Source: Rivularia sp034931125 (lineage in GTDB: Bacteria > Cyanobacteriota > Cyanobacteriia > Cyanobacteriales > Nostocaceae). From it: a stretch of 64,000 nt of DNA. The position numbers and the translations under genes were made by a program. The notes below the pieces were generated by a model, which ran no database searches, was not told the DNA's origin, and worked only from the letters and a program-made list of their open reading frames with translations. Location: contig NZ_JAYGHM010000005.1 of NCBI RefSeq assembly GCF_034931125.1, positions 1 to 64,000 on the forward strand, given 5' to 3'. Below are positions 28,264 to 37,805 of the stretch, piece after piece; positions within the stretch are counted from its first letter, which is position 1, and each line of letters begins with the position of its first letter.

Positions 28264-28436
28264 TTTTGGATTTTAGATTTTAGATTTTAGATTTTAGATT
28301 TTACAAGCGATTTCGCGATCAATTATCAAATCTAAAAATCCAGAAATAGTCCAAAATCCCCGTACAAAAAATTATTCTTGCAATTTCATTAAAGATAAGA
28401 ATAATCCAAAATCCAAAATCCAAAATCCAAAATTTC
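28264..28436. repeat. Heptamer arrays between hmpD and hmpE
   Basis: TTTTAGA-type heptamers (about 28264-28302) and reverse-oriented TCCAAAA heptamers (about 28397-28434) flank a 95-bp spacer. They can form a long stem in the hmpD-hmpE mRNA and might modulate the relative amounts of receptor and kinase. That function is inference. Confidence 0.75.
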
Positions 28437-28453
28437 ACAAAGACGGCTATACT

Positions 28454-31400
28454 ATGCTACCGGAACAACAACAACGCATTTTAGGATACTTTATTGAGGA
28501 AGCAACAGACCACCTGAATACTATCGAGCAGGGGTTGTTAAATCTCCAAAGTACTCTTAATGACCCGGATTTAATTAATGAAGTTTTCCGGGCTGCTCAC
28601 TCGATTAAGGGAGGAGCGGCAATGCTTGGTTTGAGTAGCATTCAGCGTACTTCTCACCGTCTTGAAGACTGCTTTAAGGTTCTTAAAGATAGTCCGGTCA
28701 ATATTGACCAAAAGCTAGAATCTTTGTTTCTTGGGGTTTCCGATACTTTGAAAGTGCTGTTAGAGCATTTGAGCGGACCGTTTGGTTTGACGGAAGAAGC
28801 GGCAAATACTTTAATGGCTGAAGCAGAACCAGTATTTGGTTGGCTCCACGAACATTTAGAAAAGCTGGTCAAACAGTCTACTGGTGGCAATGGAGCTTTA
28901 ACGAATATTGCCGATCACGGTTTACAAACAAAGGTAGATACCCCAGCATCCACTGGAAATAATCATCGCGAACTGCAAGCAGAAGTGTTGAATAAACTGC
29001 GGCAGATGTTGCAATTATTTAAACAGCCTGCGACATTGGAAAATCGGCAAAGTCTCCAGGAATGTACTGATTCTTTAGCAGAGCTAGGTGATAAATATAA
29101 CCTCGAATCTTGGAGTCATTTGTGCCGTTCGGTGACTAGCGCGATCGCAAACGAAGAAAATACCTATTTGACTTTAGCCAAAATTGCGATTACTGAGATT
29201 AAACAAGCGCTGGAACTGGTTTTAGCAAATCGAGAGCATGAAATTGTCATTAGCGAGCAGTTAGAAGCATTAATCCCGATCGCAGAAGTTGAATTGTTGG
29301 AGATAGATTTTGAAGAACCCGATACGGAATTGCTTGTATCGCCAACAGATAATCAAGAAGCTGCATCTGTGGAGGCTTTATCTTTAACAGATAATAATCA
29401 ACCCGAAGACAATATTATTAGTTTATTCGAGCTATCTAATAACGATAATGCTGATGATAACGTTGACCGTGAGGCACCGACAGTAATTCATGAATTAAAT
29501 GTTCGCGGTCCGGAAGTCGGAATATCTGAATTAAATACTCTGGCAGATTTATTTGAGGGAGAATCTTCGGAACTTGATGAAAGTTGGCAACAAGAGGAAA
29601 TTCTTGATGCAACTGATAAATCCCAGGATGTAGAAGCCAATATTGATCGAGCAAAAGATACCGATAGCGACTTTAAAGATTTTCTCTCGTTTGAACAAAA
29701 TTTTCCAGATGAATCAACAATTGCTAAAGAAGAAATGACGGTAATGCAGTTGTTTGGTGAAGATTTTTCAGATTTAGAAAATTTCAAAGATACTGGTAGC
29801 AAATTTAGTGGTGATGAGTTATTCACAAACGATGATTTGCAGCTAGTTGACGATAGCGATCAAGAAATTAGCGATCGCAATACTAATGAAGATGAATTAA
29901 ATTTGTTGTTCGGTGAAACTGCTGGTAAAACATTTGGTTTTGACGATTTATTTACAGAAGCTCCTGGAGATGAGGTTGCAGAAATTGCACCATTAGAGGA
30001 CGATTTTGATTTACCAACCTTCGATCAAGTTGGTTTAGATACCTTATTTAGCGAATTTGAAAAACCCATACCAGACGTTGATTTAACTTCGTCTGAAGCA
30101 ATAGAAAATTCGGGTAATATCTGGGAAAAGACAGAAATTATACCCTATGAAGATGTAGCAAAAGCATTAGAAGAAAACTTGCTCGAAGCTGTTAATCAAG
30201 GTAATGTTGCCGAAAACGAAATATCAGAAGCCGAAGATTTAAATTCTAATTCCAATACTTCCGATATACAGTTTGATTCAGTATTGTCGGGGGATGCTGT
30301 AGACGATTTATTAGAATTAGCGCTGAGTGGTGAGGAAGACGTTTTTGATCGTGCTGATGAGTATGAATTGTTTCCTACGGTGTCCGAAGATTTGTTTGCA
30401 TCTACGGAGCAAGATAATTTACTCGAAGTAGATGAAGAAGATTTGTTTGCAACTTCTGCGGAGCAAGATAATTTACTTGACGTAGATGAAGAAGATTTGT
30501 TTGCATCTACGGAGCAAGATAATTTACTTGACGTAGATGAAGAAGATTTGTTTGCAAATTCTGCGGAGCAAGATAATTTACTTGACGTAGATGAAGAAGA
30601 TTTGTTTGCAAATTCTGCGGAGCAAGATAATTTACTCGAAGTAGATAATGACGATTTGTTTGCAACTTCTGCGGAGCAAGATAATCTACTTGAAGCAGAC
30701 GAAGACGATTTGTTTGCAAATTCTGCGGAGCAAGATAATCTACTTGAAGCAGATGAAGACAATTTGTTTGCAAATTCTGCGGAGCAAGATAATCTACTTG
30801 AAGCAGATGAAGACAATTTGTTTGCAAATTCTGCGGAGCAAGATAATTTACTCGAAGCAGATGAAGACAATTTTCAATTTGATATTTTAGATAATCCTTT
30901 TGCACTAGATTCTGAGTCTCTAGAATCGTCTTTTGACCTAGGAATTACAGAACAAATAAATTCCGATAATGTACCAAAAGAATTAGAAGATATTACCACT
31001 AATTCCGAAGCACAATTAATTGATGATTTATTTGCTCAAGATATTTCTTTTGATGAAGAAATTACTTTACAAGCAACATCAAAAGAAGAAGAAATTACTT
31101 TTTTACCTTTTAACTCTGAGTCACGCGATGAGCAAATAGCATTTGCAGAAAACGAATTACAGTTGGATGAATTATCTATTCCAAATGATTTTGCTGGGTT
31201 GGAATCGTTACTTCAAGAAGAATTCGTAAATGAAGAAGATAATGATTTTATCCAAGATGCAGAATTTGCGGCTTTAGAAGGTTTGCTTGTTTTCGATGAA
31301 CCACAAGAAGAAGTAAGCGAGACACCCGCAACCGTAAATACCGAAAATACAACCATCAATGATGAATTCGGCGATTTAGAAAACCTATTAAAACAAGCTA

Positions 31401-33388
31401 ATACATCAATACCCCGCACAAATCAAGCTAAATCGACTTCTCCTAAAACTACTCGGAGCGCAAAAGGGGAACAGTTAATGCGGGTTCCGGTGAAGCATTT
31501 GGATAACTTGAGTAACCTGGTGGGGGAATTGGTAGTTAATCGCAACACATTGGAACAAGACCAAGAAAGGATGCGACAATCGCTTGATAACTTGCTCAAT
31601 CAAATACATAATCTTTCCGATGTGGGAGCGAGGATGCAGGAACTCTACGAGCGTTCGCTGTTGGAAGCATCTTTATTAGCGAGTCGTAAAGACAGCGGAT
31701 TTAGTAGCTCTACTTTTAGTAGTGATAGGGGTTTCAGTGAATTAGAAATGGATCGGTTTACCCCTTTTCATACCTTATCCCAAGAAATGATTGAATTGAT
31801 TGTGCGGGTGCGAGAATCAGCAAGCGATATTGACTTTGTTGTTGAAGATAACGAAAGAGTAGCGCGTCAATTTCGTCAAGTTACTTCACAATTGCAAGAA
31901 GGAATAACGCGATCGCGGATGGAAGCGTTTTCTCAGGTAACAACTCGTTTGGAGCGGGGAGTGCGGGACAATTCGATTAAATGTGGTAAGCAGGTGAATT
32001 TGATTATCGAAGGTCAGGATACCTTGGTTGATAAAATGATTCTTCAGCATTTAACCGACCCCTTGACTCATCTATTGAATAACGCGATCGCTCATGGAAT
32101 TGAAACTCCCGAAGAAAGAGAATCAAGAGGTAAACCCGCACAAGGAACAATCAAAATTCGCGCTTTCCATCAAGGTAATCAAACTGTTATTTCTGTAAGC
32201 GATGACGGTGCTGGTATTGATGCGGAGAAAGTCAAGAAAAAGGCGGTCAAAGTCGGTTTAATTACGCCAGAACAAGCAAAAACTATCTCCCGAATGGAAG
32301 TGTACGAGCTACTATTTCATTCCGGTTTTAGCACCAAAGATGAAGCCGACCAGCTTGCAGGACGTGGTGTCGGAATGGACGTAGTTAGAACTTCCATCAG
32401 TGAAATCCGAGGGGCAATTAATACAGATTCAAGTTTGGGTAAAGGAACTAAATTTACGATTCGTTTACCGCTAACGTTGAGTATTTGTAAAGCTTTGTCT
32501 TGCGTTTCAGATAAAGCTAGAATTGCTTTTCCGATGGATGGTGTGGAAGATACTTTAGATTTGCCAGTTAAAAGTATTCGTGAAGATGGGAATGGTAAAA
32601 AGTATATACAGTGGAGGGATACAAAACTACCGTTCCGTCCTCTTAAAGAGTTGTTAACATTTAACCGGCTTTTGAGTCGCGGTATAGTTTACGGCGGTAA
32701 TAGAGACGATGATATGATTTCCGTAATTGTAGTGCGATCGGGAAATACGATGATTGCGCTGCAAATTGACCAAGTTCTGAGCGAGCAAGAGATTGTAATT
32801 AAGCAGTTTGAAGGGCCAGCACCCAAGCCCATAGGTGTAGCAGGTGCTACCGTCCTTGGTGATGGACGAATTATGCCGATTGTTGACGTATTGGAATTAA
32901 TTGATATCTTCGAGGGACGTACATCTAAACAAAGTAGCGTTAGCCTTTGGGATCAAAAAGATACTCTTACACCCGTAGAACCGATTGATATCAAGATTGA
33001 CCCTACAGTACTGATAGTTGATGACTCGATTACGGTACGGGAATTGCTTTCTCTCACCTTTACTAAAGCTGGGTATCGTGTTGAACAAGCTCGTGACGGA
33101 CAAGAAGCGTGGGATAAATTGCGTTCCGGCTTACCTTGCGATATCGTATTTTGCGACATTGAAATGCCGCGTTGTGACGGTTTAGAATTGCTCTCTCGCA
33201 TCCAGAAAAATCCAGATTTGAACAATTTACCGATCGCCATGTTAACTTCCCGTGGTGCCGATAAACATAGACAAATGGCAGTTCAATTAGGTGCAAGCGG
33301 GTATTTTACCAAGCCATATTTAGAAGAAGCTTTACTAGAAGCTGCCGTGAGAATGCTTAAAGGTGAGAAGTTAGTTGCTAGTAGTTAG
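28454..33388 (+). CDS. hmpE: HmpE, CheA-type hybrid histidine kinase
   Basis: A 1644-residue kinase driving the Hmp pathway. An HPt domain holds His49 in FRAAHSIKGGAAMLG. A highly acidic linker of about 700 residues follows and contains nine tandem 17-18 residue repeats at 30392-30871. The dimerisation domain starts near residue 1008 (MRVPVKHLDNLSNLVGELVV). The ATPase domain includes LLNNAIAHGIETPEERES and DDGAGIDAEKV, then GRGVGMDVVRTSI. A CheW-like domain (about 1335-1480) and a C-terminal receiver with Asp1568 in IVFCDIEMPRCDGLEL complete it. The linker is the unusual part; most CheA proteins are 650-1000 residues. The start lacks a strong ribosome-binding site. Confidence 0.92.
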   Translation: MLPEQQQRILGYFIEEATDHLNTIEQGLLNLQSTLNDPDLINEVFRAAHSIKGGAAMLGLSSIQRTSHRLEDCFKVLKDSPVNIDQKLESLFLGVSDTLKVLLEHLSGPFGLTEEAANTLMAEAEPVFGWLHEHLEKLVKQSTGGNGALTNIADHGLQTKVDTPASTGNNHRELQAEVLNKLRQMLQLFKQPATLENRQSLQECTDSLAELGDKYNLESWSHLCRSVTSAIANEENTYLTLAKIAITEIKQALELVLANREHEIVISEQLEALIPIAEVELLEIDFEEPDTELLVSPTDNQEAASVEALSLTDNNQPEDNIISLFELSNNDNADDNVDREAPTVIHELNVRGPEVGISELNTLADLFEGESSELDESWQQEEILDATDKSQDVEANIDRAKDTDSDFKDFLSFEQNFPDESTIAKEEMTVMQLFGEDFSDLENFKDTGSKFSGDELFTNDDLQLVDDSDQEISDRNTNEDELNLLFGETAGKTFGFDDLFTEAPGDEVAEIAPLEDDFDLPTFDQVGLDTLFSEFEKPIPDVDLTSSEAIENSGNIWEKTEIIPYEDVAKALEENLLEAVNQGNVAENEISEAEDLNSNSNTSDIQFDSVLSGDAVDDLLELALSGEEDVFDRADEYELFPTVSEDLFASTEQDNLLEVDEEDLFATSAEQDNLLDVDEEDLFASTEQDNLLDVDEEDLFANSAEQDNLLDVDEEDLFANSAEQDNLLEVDNDDLFATSAEQDNLLEADEDDLFANSAEQDNLLEADEDNLFANSAEQDNLLEADEDNLFANSAEQDNLLEADEDNFQFDILDNPFALDSESLESSFDLGITEQINSDNVPKELEDITTNSEAQLIDDLFAQDISFDEEITLQATSKEEEITFLPFNSESRDEQIAFAENELQLDELSIPNDFAGLESLLQEEFVNEEDNDFIQDAEFAALEGLLVFDEPQEEVSETPATVNTENTTINDEFGDLENLLKQANTSIPRTNQAKSTSPKTTRSAKGEQLMRVPVKHLDNLSNLVGELVVNRNTLEQDQERMRQSLDNLLNQIHNLSDVGARMQELYERSLLEASLLASRKDSGFSSSTFSSDRGFSELEMDRFTPFHTLSQEMIELIVRVRESASDIDFVVEDNERVARQFRQVTSQLQEGITRSRMEAFSQVTTRLERGVRDNSIKCGKQVNLIIEGQDTLVDKMILQHLTDPLTHLLNNAIAHGIETPEERESRGKPAQGTIKIRAFHQGNQTVISVSDDGAGIDAEKVKKKAVKVGLITPEQAKTISRMEVYELLFHSGFSTKDEADQLAGRGVGMDVVRTSISEIRGAINTDSSLGKGTKFTIRLPLTLSICKALSCVSDKARIAFPMDGVEDTLDLPVKSIREDGNGKKYIQWRDTKLPFRPLKELLTFNRLLSRGIVYGGNRDDDMISVIVVRSGNTMIALQIDQVLSEQEIVIKQFEGPAPKPIGVAGATVLGDGRIMPIVDVLELIDIFEGRTSKQSSVSLWDQKDTLTPVEPIDIKIDPTVLIVDDSITVRELLSLTFTKAGYRVEQARDGQEAWDKLRSGLPCDIVFCDIEMPRCDGLELLSRIQKNPDLNNLPIAMLTSRGADKHRQMAVQLGASGYFTKPYLEEALLEAAVRMLKGEKLVASS
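30392..30871 (+). repeat. Nine tandem 51/54-bp repeats inside hmpE
   Basis: Exactly 480 bp encode nine units of the form LFA-(N/T)SAEQDNLL-(E/D)(V/A)D(E/N)(E/D)(D/N). Two units (first and third) carry ST in place of NSA/TSA and are 17 residues; seven are 18 residues. The last three units are almost identical at DNA level, which suggests recent expansion. Open antisense frames over the array result from its periodicity. Confidence 0.95.
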
Positions 33389-33485
33389 GAGTTATTCAGT
33401 TTTGGATTTTGGGTTTTTTATACAGACTCAGTTACCAATTCCCAATTCCCAATTACAATCTTCCTAACTCCTCAGACTTCTAATC

Positions 33486-33950
33486 ATGAGTAAAACAATT
33501 TATTTAGCCAATCCCTATGGATTTTCCCAACAACAGAAAGAACTACTGCTACCTCCTATCGGCAAAAAACTAAAATCTTTGGGAGCAGAAGTTTGGGAAC
33601 CATTTGAACGGAATAACCAACAGGATTTTTCCAAACCGGGTTGGGCTTATAAAATTGCTAAAGCGGATTTGGATGATGTAAAAAACTGTGATGGTATATT
33701 CGCTATTGTCAACGGTACACCTCCTGATGAAGGGGTAATGGTCGAATTAGGTATTGCAATAGCACTTAATAAAGCTATTTTTCTGTTTCGAGACGACTTT
33801 CGTAAATGTACCGATAGCGAAGTTTATCCACTCAATCTTATGCTGTTTGCTGGATTACCGGAAGTCGGCTGGGAAAATTATTATTATACTTCGGTTGAAG
33901 AAATTAATTCTAGAGACAAAGCTTTATATAAATGGTTATTTAAGAATTAA
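33486..33950 (+). CDS. Nucleoside 2-deoxyribosyltransferase-family protein
   Basis: A 154-residue protein of the nucleoside 2-deoxyribosyltransferase fold, which exchanges bases on deoxynucleosides or hydrolyses nucleotides. It begins IYLANPYGFS, the family's nucleotide-pocket strand. The active-site segment NGTPPDEGVMVELGIAIALNKAIFLF carries the nucleophile-type Glu in VELG. The Asp in the preceding KNCDGIFAIV is also conserved. Length matches the family (about 150). It stands alone 97 bp after hmpE with repeats on both sides, so co-function with the motility operon is unlikely. Substrate cannot be predicted. Confidence 0.85.
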   Translation: MSKTIYLANPYGFSQQQKELLLPPIGKKLKSLGAEVWEPFERNNQQDFSKPGWAYKIAKADLDDVKNCDGIFAIVNGTPPDEGVMVELGIAIALNKAIFLFRDDFRKCTDSEVYPLNLMLFAGLPEVGWENYYYTSVEEINSRDKALYKWLFKN

Positions 33951-34300
33951 AGGTGTCGTAACTCAACACCATCATTTTAGGTAAGTTAGTTGTTAGTACT
34001 TAGTGGTTACTGCTCCCAACGCGCTCTATAATTACCTATCACTCTTTATCTCTTTCCTCTGCGCGGCAGTTGTTACAACGGTCGTGTTCCTCCGCAACCA
34101 CTGCCTTGTCTCTGCGGTTTTTTTTAATCGGTAATCGTAGAGCCGCGAAGGGAGTAGTAAGAAATGAATCAACATATCGTGTCGTAATCCAACACCACCA
34201 TTTTAGGTAAGTTAGTTGTTAGTAAATAACCCAGCAGTACCATTTTGGGTAACTACTAATCCGCCACATTAAATATGAGGTGTAATTTATTCGTAGTGCG
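33951..34300. repeat. Repeat-rich intergenic region, left part
   Basis: No gene was seen. A roughly 42-bp sequence containing CACCATCATTTTAGGTAAG and TTAGTTGTTAGTA occurs at about 33955-33996, and again, slightly changed, at about 34181-34225. The interval between them has CTCTTT- and GCGG-rich sequence without coding signs. Confidence 0.6.
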
Positions 34301-34708
34301 AGCGTCTCGCTCGCTCGTTACAATCAGCTCGCTCGTTACAACCAGCTCGCTCGTTACAATCAGCTCGCTCGTTACAATCAGCTCGCTAAAAGCAACCAGC
34401 TCGCTAGTTACAATCAGCTCGCTAAAAGCAACCAGCTCGCTCGTTACAACCAGCTCGCTAAAAGCAACCAGCTCGCTAGTTACAATCAGCTCGCTAAAAG
34501 CAACCAGCTCGCTCGTTACAACCNNNNNNNNNNNNNNNNNNNNNNNNNNNNNNNNNNNNNNNNNNNNNNNNNNNNNNNNNNNNNNNNNNNNNNNNNNNNN
34601 NNNNNNNNNNNNATCGCTCGTTACAACCAGCTCGCTCGTTACAACCAGCTCGCTAAAAGCAACCAGCTCGCTAAAAGCAAACAGCGAGCAAGATGCTCGC
34701 ACTACTCC
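34294..34708. repeat. 18-bp satellite array with 72-bp higher-order pattern (contains assembly gap)
   Basis: Units of 18 bp come in three variants: CTCGTTACAAYCAGCTCG (A), CTAAAAGCAACCAGCTCG (B) and CTAGTTACAATCAGCTCG (C). Before the gap the order is A A A A B C B A B C B A, a 72-bp higher-order unit B-C-B-A. The gap of 89 N is at 34524-34612. After it come A A B B. The array is bracketed by inverted arms, GTAGTGCGAGCGTCTCGC on the left and GCGAGCAAGATGCTCGCAC on the right. Open frames on both strands here are a by-product of the period being a multiple of three. Confidence 0.9.
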
Positions 34709-35145
34709 TCCACCACATTAATTCTGATGGGTAACACATTCGTAGTGGGAGCCGGAAAGCTCTCTATTTGTGACGAGCGACCAAGATGGTCGCACTACAC
34801 AAACCCCTCATAACTTATGTGGTGGAGTACTACTATTCGATTGCATAATTTTTGATGGGTTCGTTTTATCGTAAATGTCGGGAGACGTAGCAGTGCGGAG
34901 ATCTCTACGAACCATCAAAATTAATAGAAAAGACCACTAATAGCTGATTGCATTAATTCCGACGGGTTCTGCGTGCTGACTTTAATCCCAAATCCGCAGC
35001 GCTGAGCCACTTACTATGAACCTTTATTACCCATCAAAACTAATGAAATGGACTATTACATTGCCATAGAAGATGTTGGGTTACGGCGCAATATAGATTT
35101 TTTTTGATCCTTAGATGCTTATGCGCCTAACCCAACCTACAGATA
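34709..35145. repeat. Cluster of palindromic interspersed repeats
   Basis: At least three palindromic elements follow one another. One runs from GTAGTGGGAGC (about 34743) to GGTCGCACTAC (about 34797). The second pairs AATTTTTGATGGGTTCGT (about 34847) with ACGAACCATCAAAATT (about 34907). The third runs from TTGGGTTACGGCGC (about 35077) to GCGCCTAACCCAACCTAC (about 35125-35142). The remaining 160 bp before the peptidase gene are AT-rich and should hold its promoter. Confidence 0.7.
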
Positions 35146-35309
35146 TATACTGCCTTCACAATAAACTTCTGACTTTCCCCGTATCTTCTGATATTCGGGC
35201 AATAAATCAAAAAATGCGTAAAAATGAATTTCTTATGTATATCATTGAGAGACGTTATAGACGATAACGTACTTGCTCTATGTGTTTGAAATTCAACCGC
35301 TAAGTCTGA

Positions 35310-37490
35310 ATGAACAAACTGTTTAAGCCTCTGCCTAAATTTTTAGTTATTTTCTTGACAACAGTTATTATTTGTACATTTTTGTACCATGTAAAGGTAC
35401 CTTCTTCCCAGAAACACATGAGTACTGTACAAAAGTTAAACTACCCAACAACTAGTAAAAGCGAGCAAGTTGATAATTACCACGGTACCGAAGTTGCAGA
35501 TCCCTACCGTTGGTTGGAAAATCCCGATTCTCCAGAAACTAAAGCTTGGGTGGAAGCGCAAAACAAAGTTGCTTTTGGTTTTCTCGAACAAATCCCAGCG
35601 AGAGAGGATATCAAGAAACGTTTGACGAAATTATGGGATTACGAAAAATATGGAGTTCCTTTTGAAGAAGGGAATCGCTACTTTTACTTCAAGAATGACG
35701 GTTTGCAGAATCAAAGCGTTTTATATACTTTAAAAAGTCTCGAAGAGAAACCAAGTGTTTTATTAGATCCTAATAAACTTTCAGAAGACGGTACTGTTGC
35801 TCTTTCAGGTATATCTATTAGCGATGATGGTAAATATTTAGCTTATGGTCTATCAATTGCTGGCTCTGACTGGCAGGAATGGAAGGTTAGAAATATTGAA
35901 ACGGGTGAAGATTTAAAAGATAATTTAAAGTGGATAAAATTTTCCGGTGCTTCTTGGACGAATGATAGTAAAGGTTTTTTCTATAGTGGTTATGATGCAC
36001 CAAATGAAAAAACCAAGTTAGAAGAAGTTAACTATTATCAAAAGCTTTATTATCATCAATTAGGTCAACCTCAATCGGAAGACACTTTAATTTACCAACG
36101 TTCCGATGAGAAAGAATGGGGTTTTAACGGTAGCGTTACCGAAGATGGACGTTATTTGATTATTTCAGTTTGGTTAGGAACTGATTCTAAAAACTTAGTT
36201 TTTTACAAGGATTTAAGCAATCCCAAGAGTAAAGTTGTTGAATTGATTGATAAATTTGAATCATCTTACAGCTTTATTGATAACGACGAGAATGTTTTTT
36301 ATTTTCAAACCGATTTAAACGCATCGCGAGGCAGAGTTATTGCTATTGATACTAAAAATCCGGAATCTAAATGGCAAGAAATAATTCCTCAAACTGAAGA
36401 AACCTTAGAAAGTGTCGGTACTCTTAACAATCATTTTGTTGCTGAATATCTTAAAGATGCTCGCAGTCAAGTTAAAGTCTTTGAAATAAACGGTAATTTT
36501 CTTAGAGAAATAGAATTACCAGGTATTGGTTCAGTAAGTGGTTTTGATGGCAAACGAAACGACACCAAAACATTTTATATTTTTACCAGCTTTACCACAC
36601 CAGGAACTATTTATCGTTACGATATGGTAACAGGTGAAAGTAGCGTTTTCCGCGAACCAAAAGTAGATTTTAACGCCGATAATTACGAAACCAAACAGAT
36701 TTTTTACAAAAGCAAAGACGGAACCCAAATACCAATGTTTATTACCCATAAAAAAGGAATTAAACTAGATGGAAAGAACCCCACATTCCTTTACGGTTAC
36801 GGCGGCTTCAACGCTTCCTTAACACCAACCTTCTCAGTTAGCAGCTTGATATGGATGGAAATGGGTGGAGTTTACGCTATGCCTAATATACGCGGTGGTG
36901 GTGAATACGGTGAAGCATGGCATCAAGCGGGAATCAAAGATAAAAAACAAAACGTCTTTGATGACTTTATCGCTGCTGCGGAATGGTTGATAGATAACGG
37001 TTATACGAAATCCGAGAAATTAGCGATCGCCGGTGGTAGTAATGGTGGATTATTAGTTGGTGCCTGCATGACACAGCGTCCGGATTTATTCGGTGCAGCG
37101 CTACCAGCAGTAGGTGTGATGGATATGTTGCGCTTCCATAAATTTACCATTGGTTGGGCATGGGTTCCCGAATACGGTTCCTCGGAAAATCCCGAAGAAT
37201 TCAAAACCCTTTATGCTTATTCACCTTTGCACAACTTGAAACCCGGAACCGCTTACCCTGCAACTTTAATTACAACAGCAGACCATGATGACAGAGTAGT
37301 ACCCGCACATAGCTTCAAATTCGCCGCAGCACTGCAAGCAGCCCACGATGGAGAAGCACCAGTATTAATAAGAATTGAAACAAAAGCTGGACATGGAGCG
37401 GGTAAACCGACGACGAAGATTATTGAAGAAGCAGCCGATAAATGGGCTTTTTTGGTGAAGACATTGGGGATTGAAGGGGTGAAATTTTAG
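35310..37490 (+). CDS. Prolyl oligopeptidase, family S9A
   Basis: A 726-residue serine peptidase that cleaves short peptides after proline. An N-terminal hydrophobic segment (about residues 9-29) suggests export or membrane anchoring. The seven-bladed propeller spans roughly 110-480. The catalytic domain has Ser577 in GGSNGGLLVG, the acid in TTADHDDRVVPAHSFKF and the His in KAGHGAGKPT. The GGGEYGEAWHQAGIKDKKQNVF stretch is typical of S9A enzymes. It stands alone between repeat clusters. A second Met at residue 37 (MSTVQKLNYP) could give a cytoplasmic form without the hydrophobic segment. Confidence 0.93.
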   Translation: MNKLFKPLPKFLVIFLTTVIICTFLYHVKVPSSQKHMSTVQKLNYPTTSKSEQVDNYHGTEVADPYRWLENPDSPETKAWVEAQNKVAFGFLEQIPAREDIKKRLTKLWDYEKYGVPFEEGNRYFYFKNDGLQNQSVLYTLKSLEEKPSVLLDPNKLSEDGTVALSGISISDDGKYLAYGLSIAGSDWQEWKVRNIETGEDLKDNLKWIKFSGASWTNDSKGFFYSGYDAPNEKTKLEEVNYYQKLYYHQLGQPQSEDTLIYQRSDEKEWGFNGSVTEDGRYLIISVWLGTDSKNLVFYKDLSNPKSKVVELIDKFESSYSFIDNDENVFYFQTDLNASRGRVIAIDTKNPESKWQEIIPQTEETLESVGTLNNHFVAEYLKDARSQVKVFEINGNFLREIELPGIGSVSGFDGKRNDTKTFYIFTSFTTPGTIYRYDMVTGESSVFREPKVDFNADNYETKQIFYKSKDGTQIPMFITHKKGIKLDGKNPTFLYGYGGFNASLTPTFSVSSLIWMEMGGVYAMPNIRGGGEYGEAWHQAGIKDKKQNVFDDFIAAAEWLIDNGYTKSEKLAIAGGSNGGLLVGACMTQRPDLFGAALPAVGVMDMLRFHKFTIGWAWVPEYGSSENPEEFKTLYAYSPLHNLKPGTAYPATLITTADHDDRVVPAHSFKFAAALQAAHDGEAPVLIRIETKAGHGAGKPTTKIIEEAADKWAFLVKTLGIEGVKF

Positions 37491-37507
37491 TTCGTAGTTT
37501 GTAGTTT

Positions 37508-37714
37508 GTAGGTTGGCTTCACGGCACAAAGAAGATAATAATTTAAACGAGTAAAGCGTGTATAGTGCCGTAACCCAACATTTATTATCGGTATATCACA
37601 ATATTTTAAATCCAACAAAATATCGTTTATCCACAGAGGTAATGTTGGGTTACGACACGATTGAAATGGATTTTTTTACCCATCAAATTTGTTTTCGTGT
37701 CCAACCCAACCTAC
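37508..37714. repeat. 207-bp repeat, copy A (ends GTAGGTTGG/CCAACCTAC)
   Basis: A 207-bp sequence with inverted ends GTAGGTTGG and CCAACCTAC and an internal inverted pair GTAACCCAACATT/AATGTTGGGTTAC. It is almost identical to the copy at 38278-38484, in the same orientation. No coding capacity. Probably a non-autonomous mobile element or a recombinogenic repeat. Confidence 0.88.
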
Positions 37715-37805
37715 TAACTACTAACTATTTTTAGTTTTCTGTGAATGCGTAAGTCTTACGAGCTTATTAAATGGGTAAAACCTGAAAAAAAAGAAATCAA
37801 CAACA

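Noticed and set aside
30196..30905. Long antisense frames opposite the hmpE repeat array
   Set aside because: They mirror the 51/54-bp periodicity of the coding strand and have low-complexity Ser/Leu/His composition. The sense strand encodes a coherent CheA protein.
34290..34720. CRISPR array
   Set aside because: Repeats are contiguous 18-bp units without unique spacers, and no cas genes are nearby.
34256..34721. Open reading frames on both strands (about 148 codons each) over the 18-bp array
   Set aside because: The period is a multiple of three without stops in several frames, so both frames are by-products of the repeat. Each contains a run of unknown residues from the assembly gap, and there is no start context.
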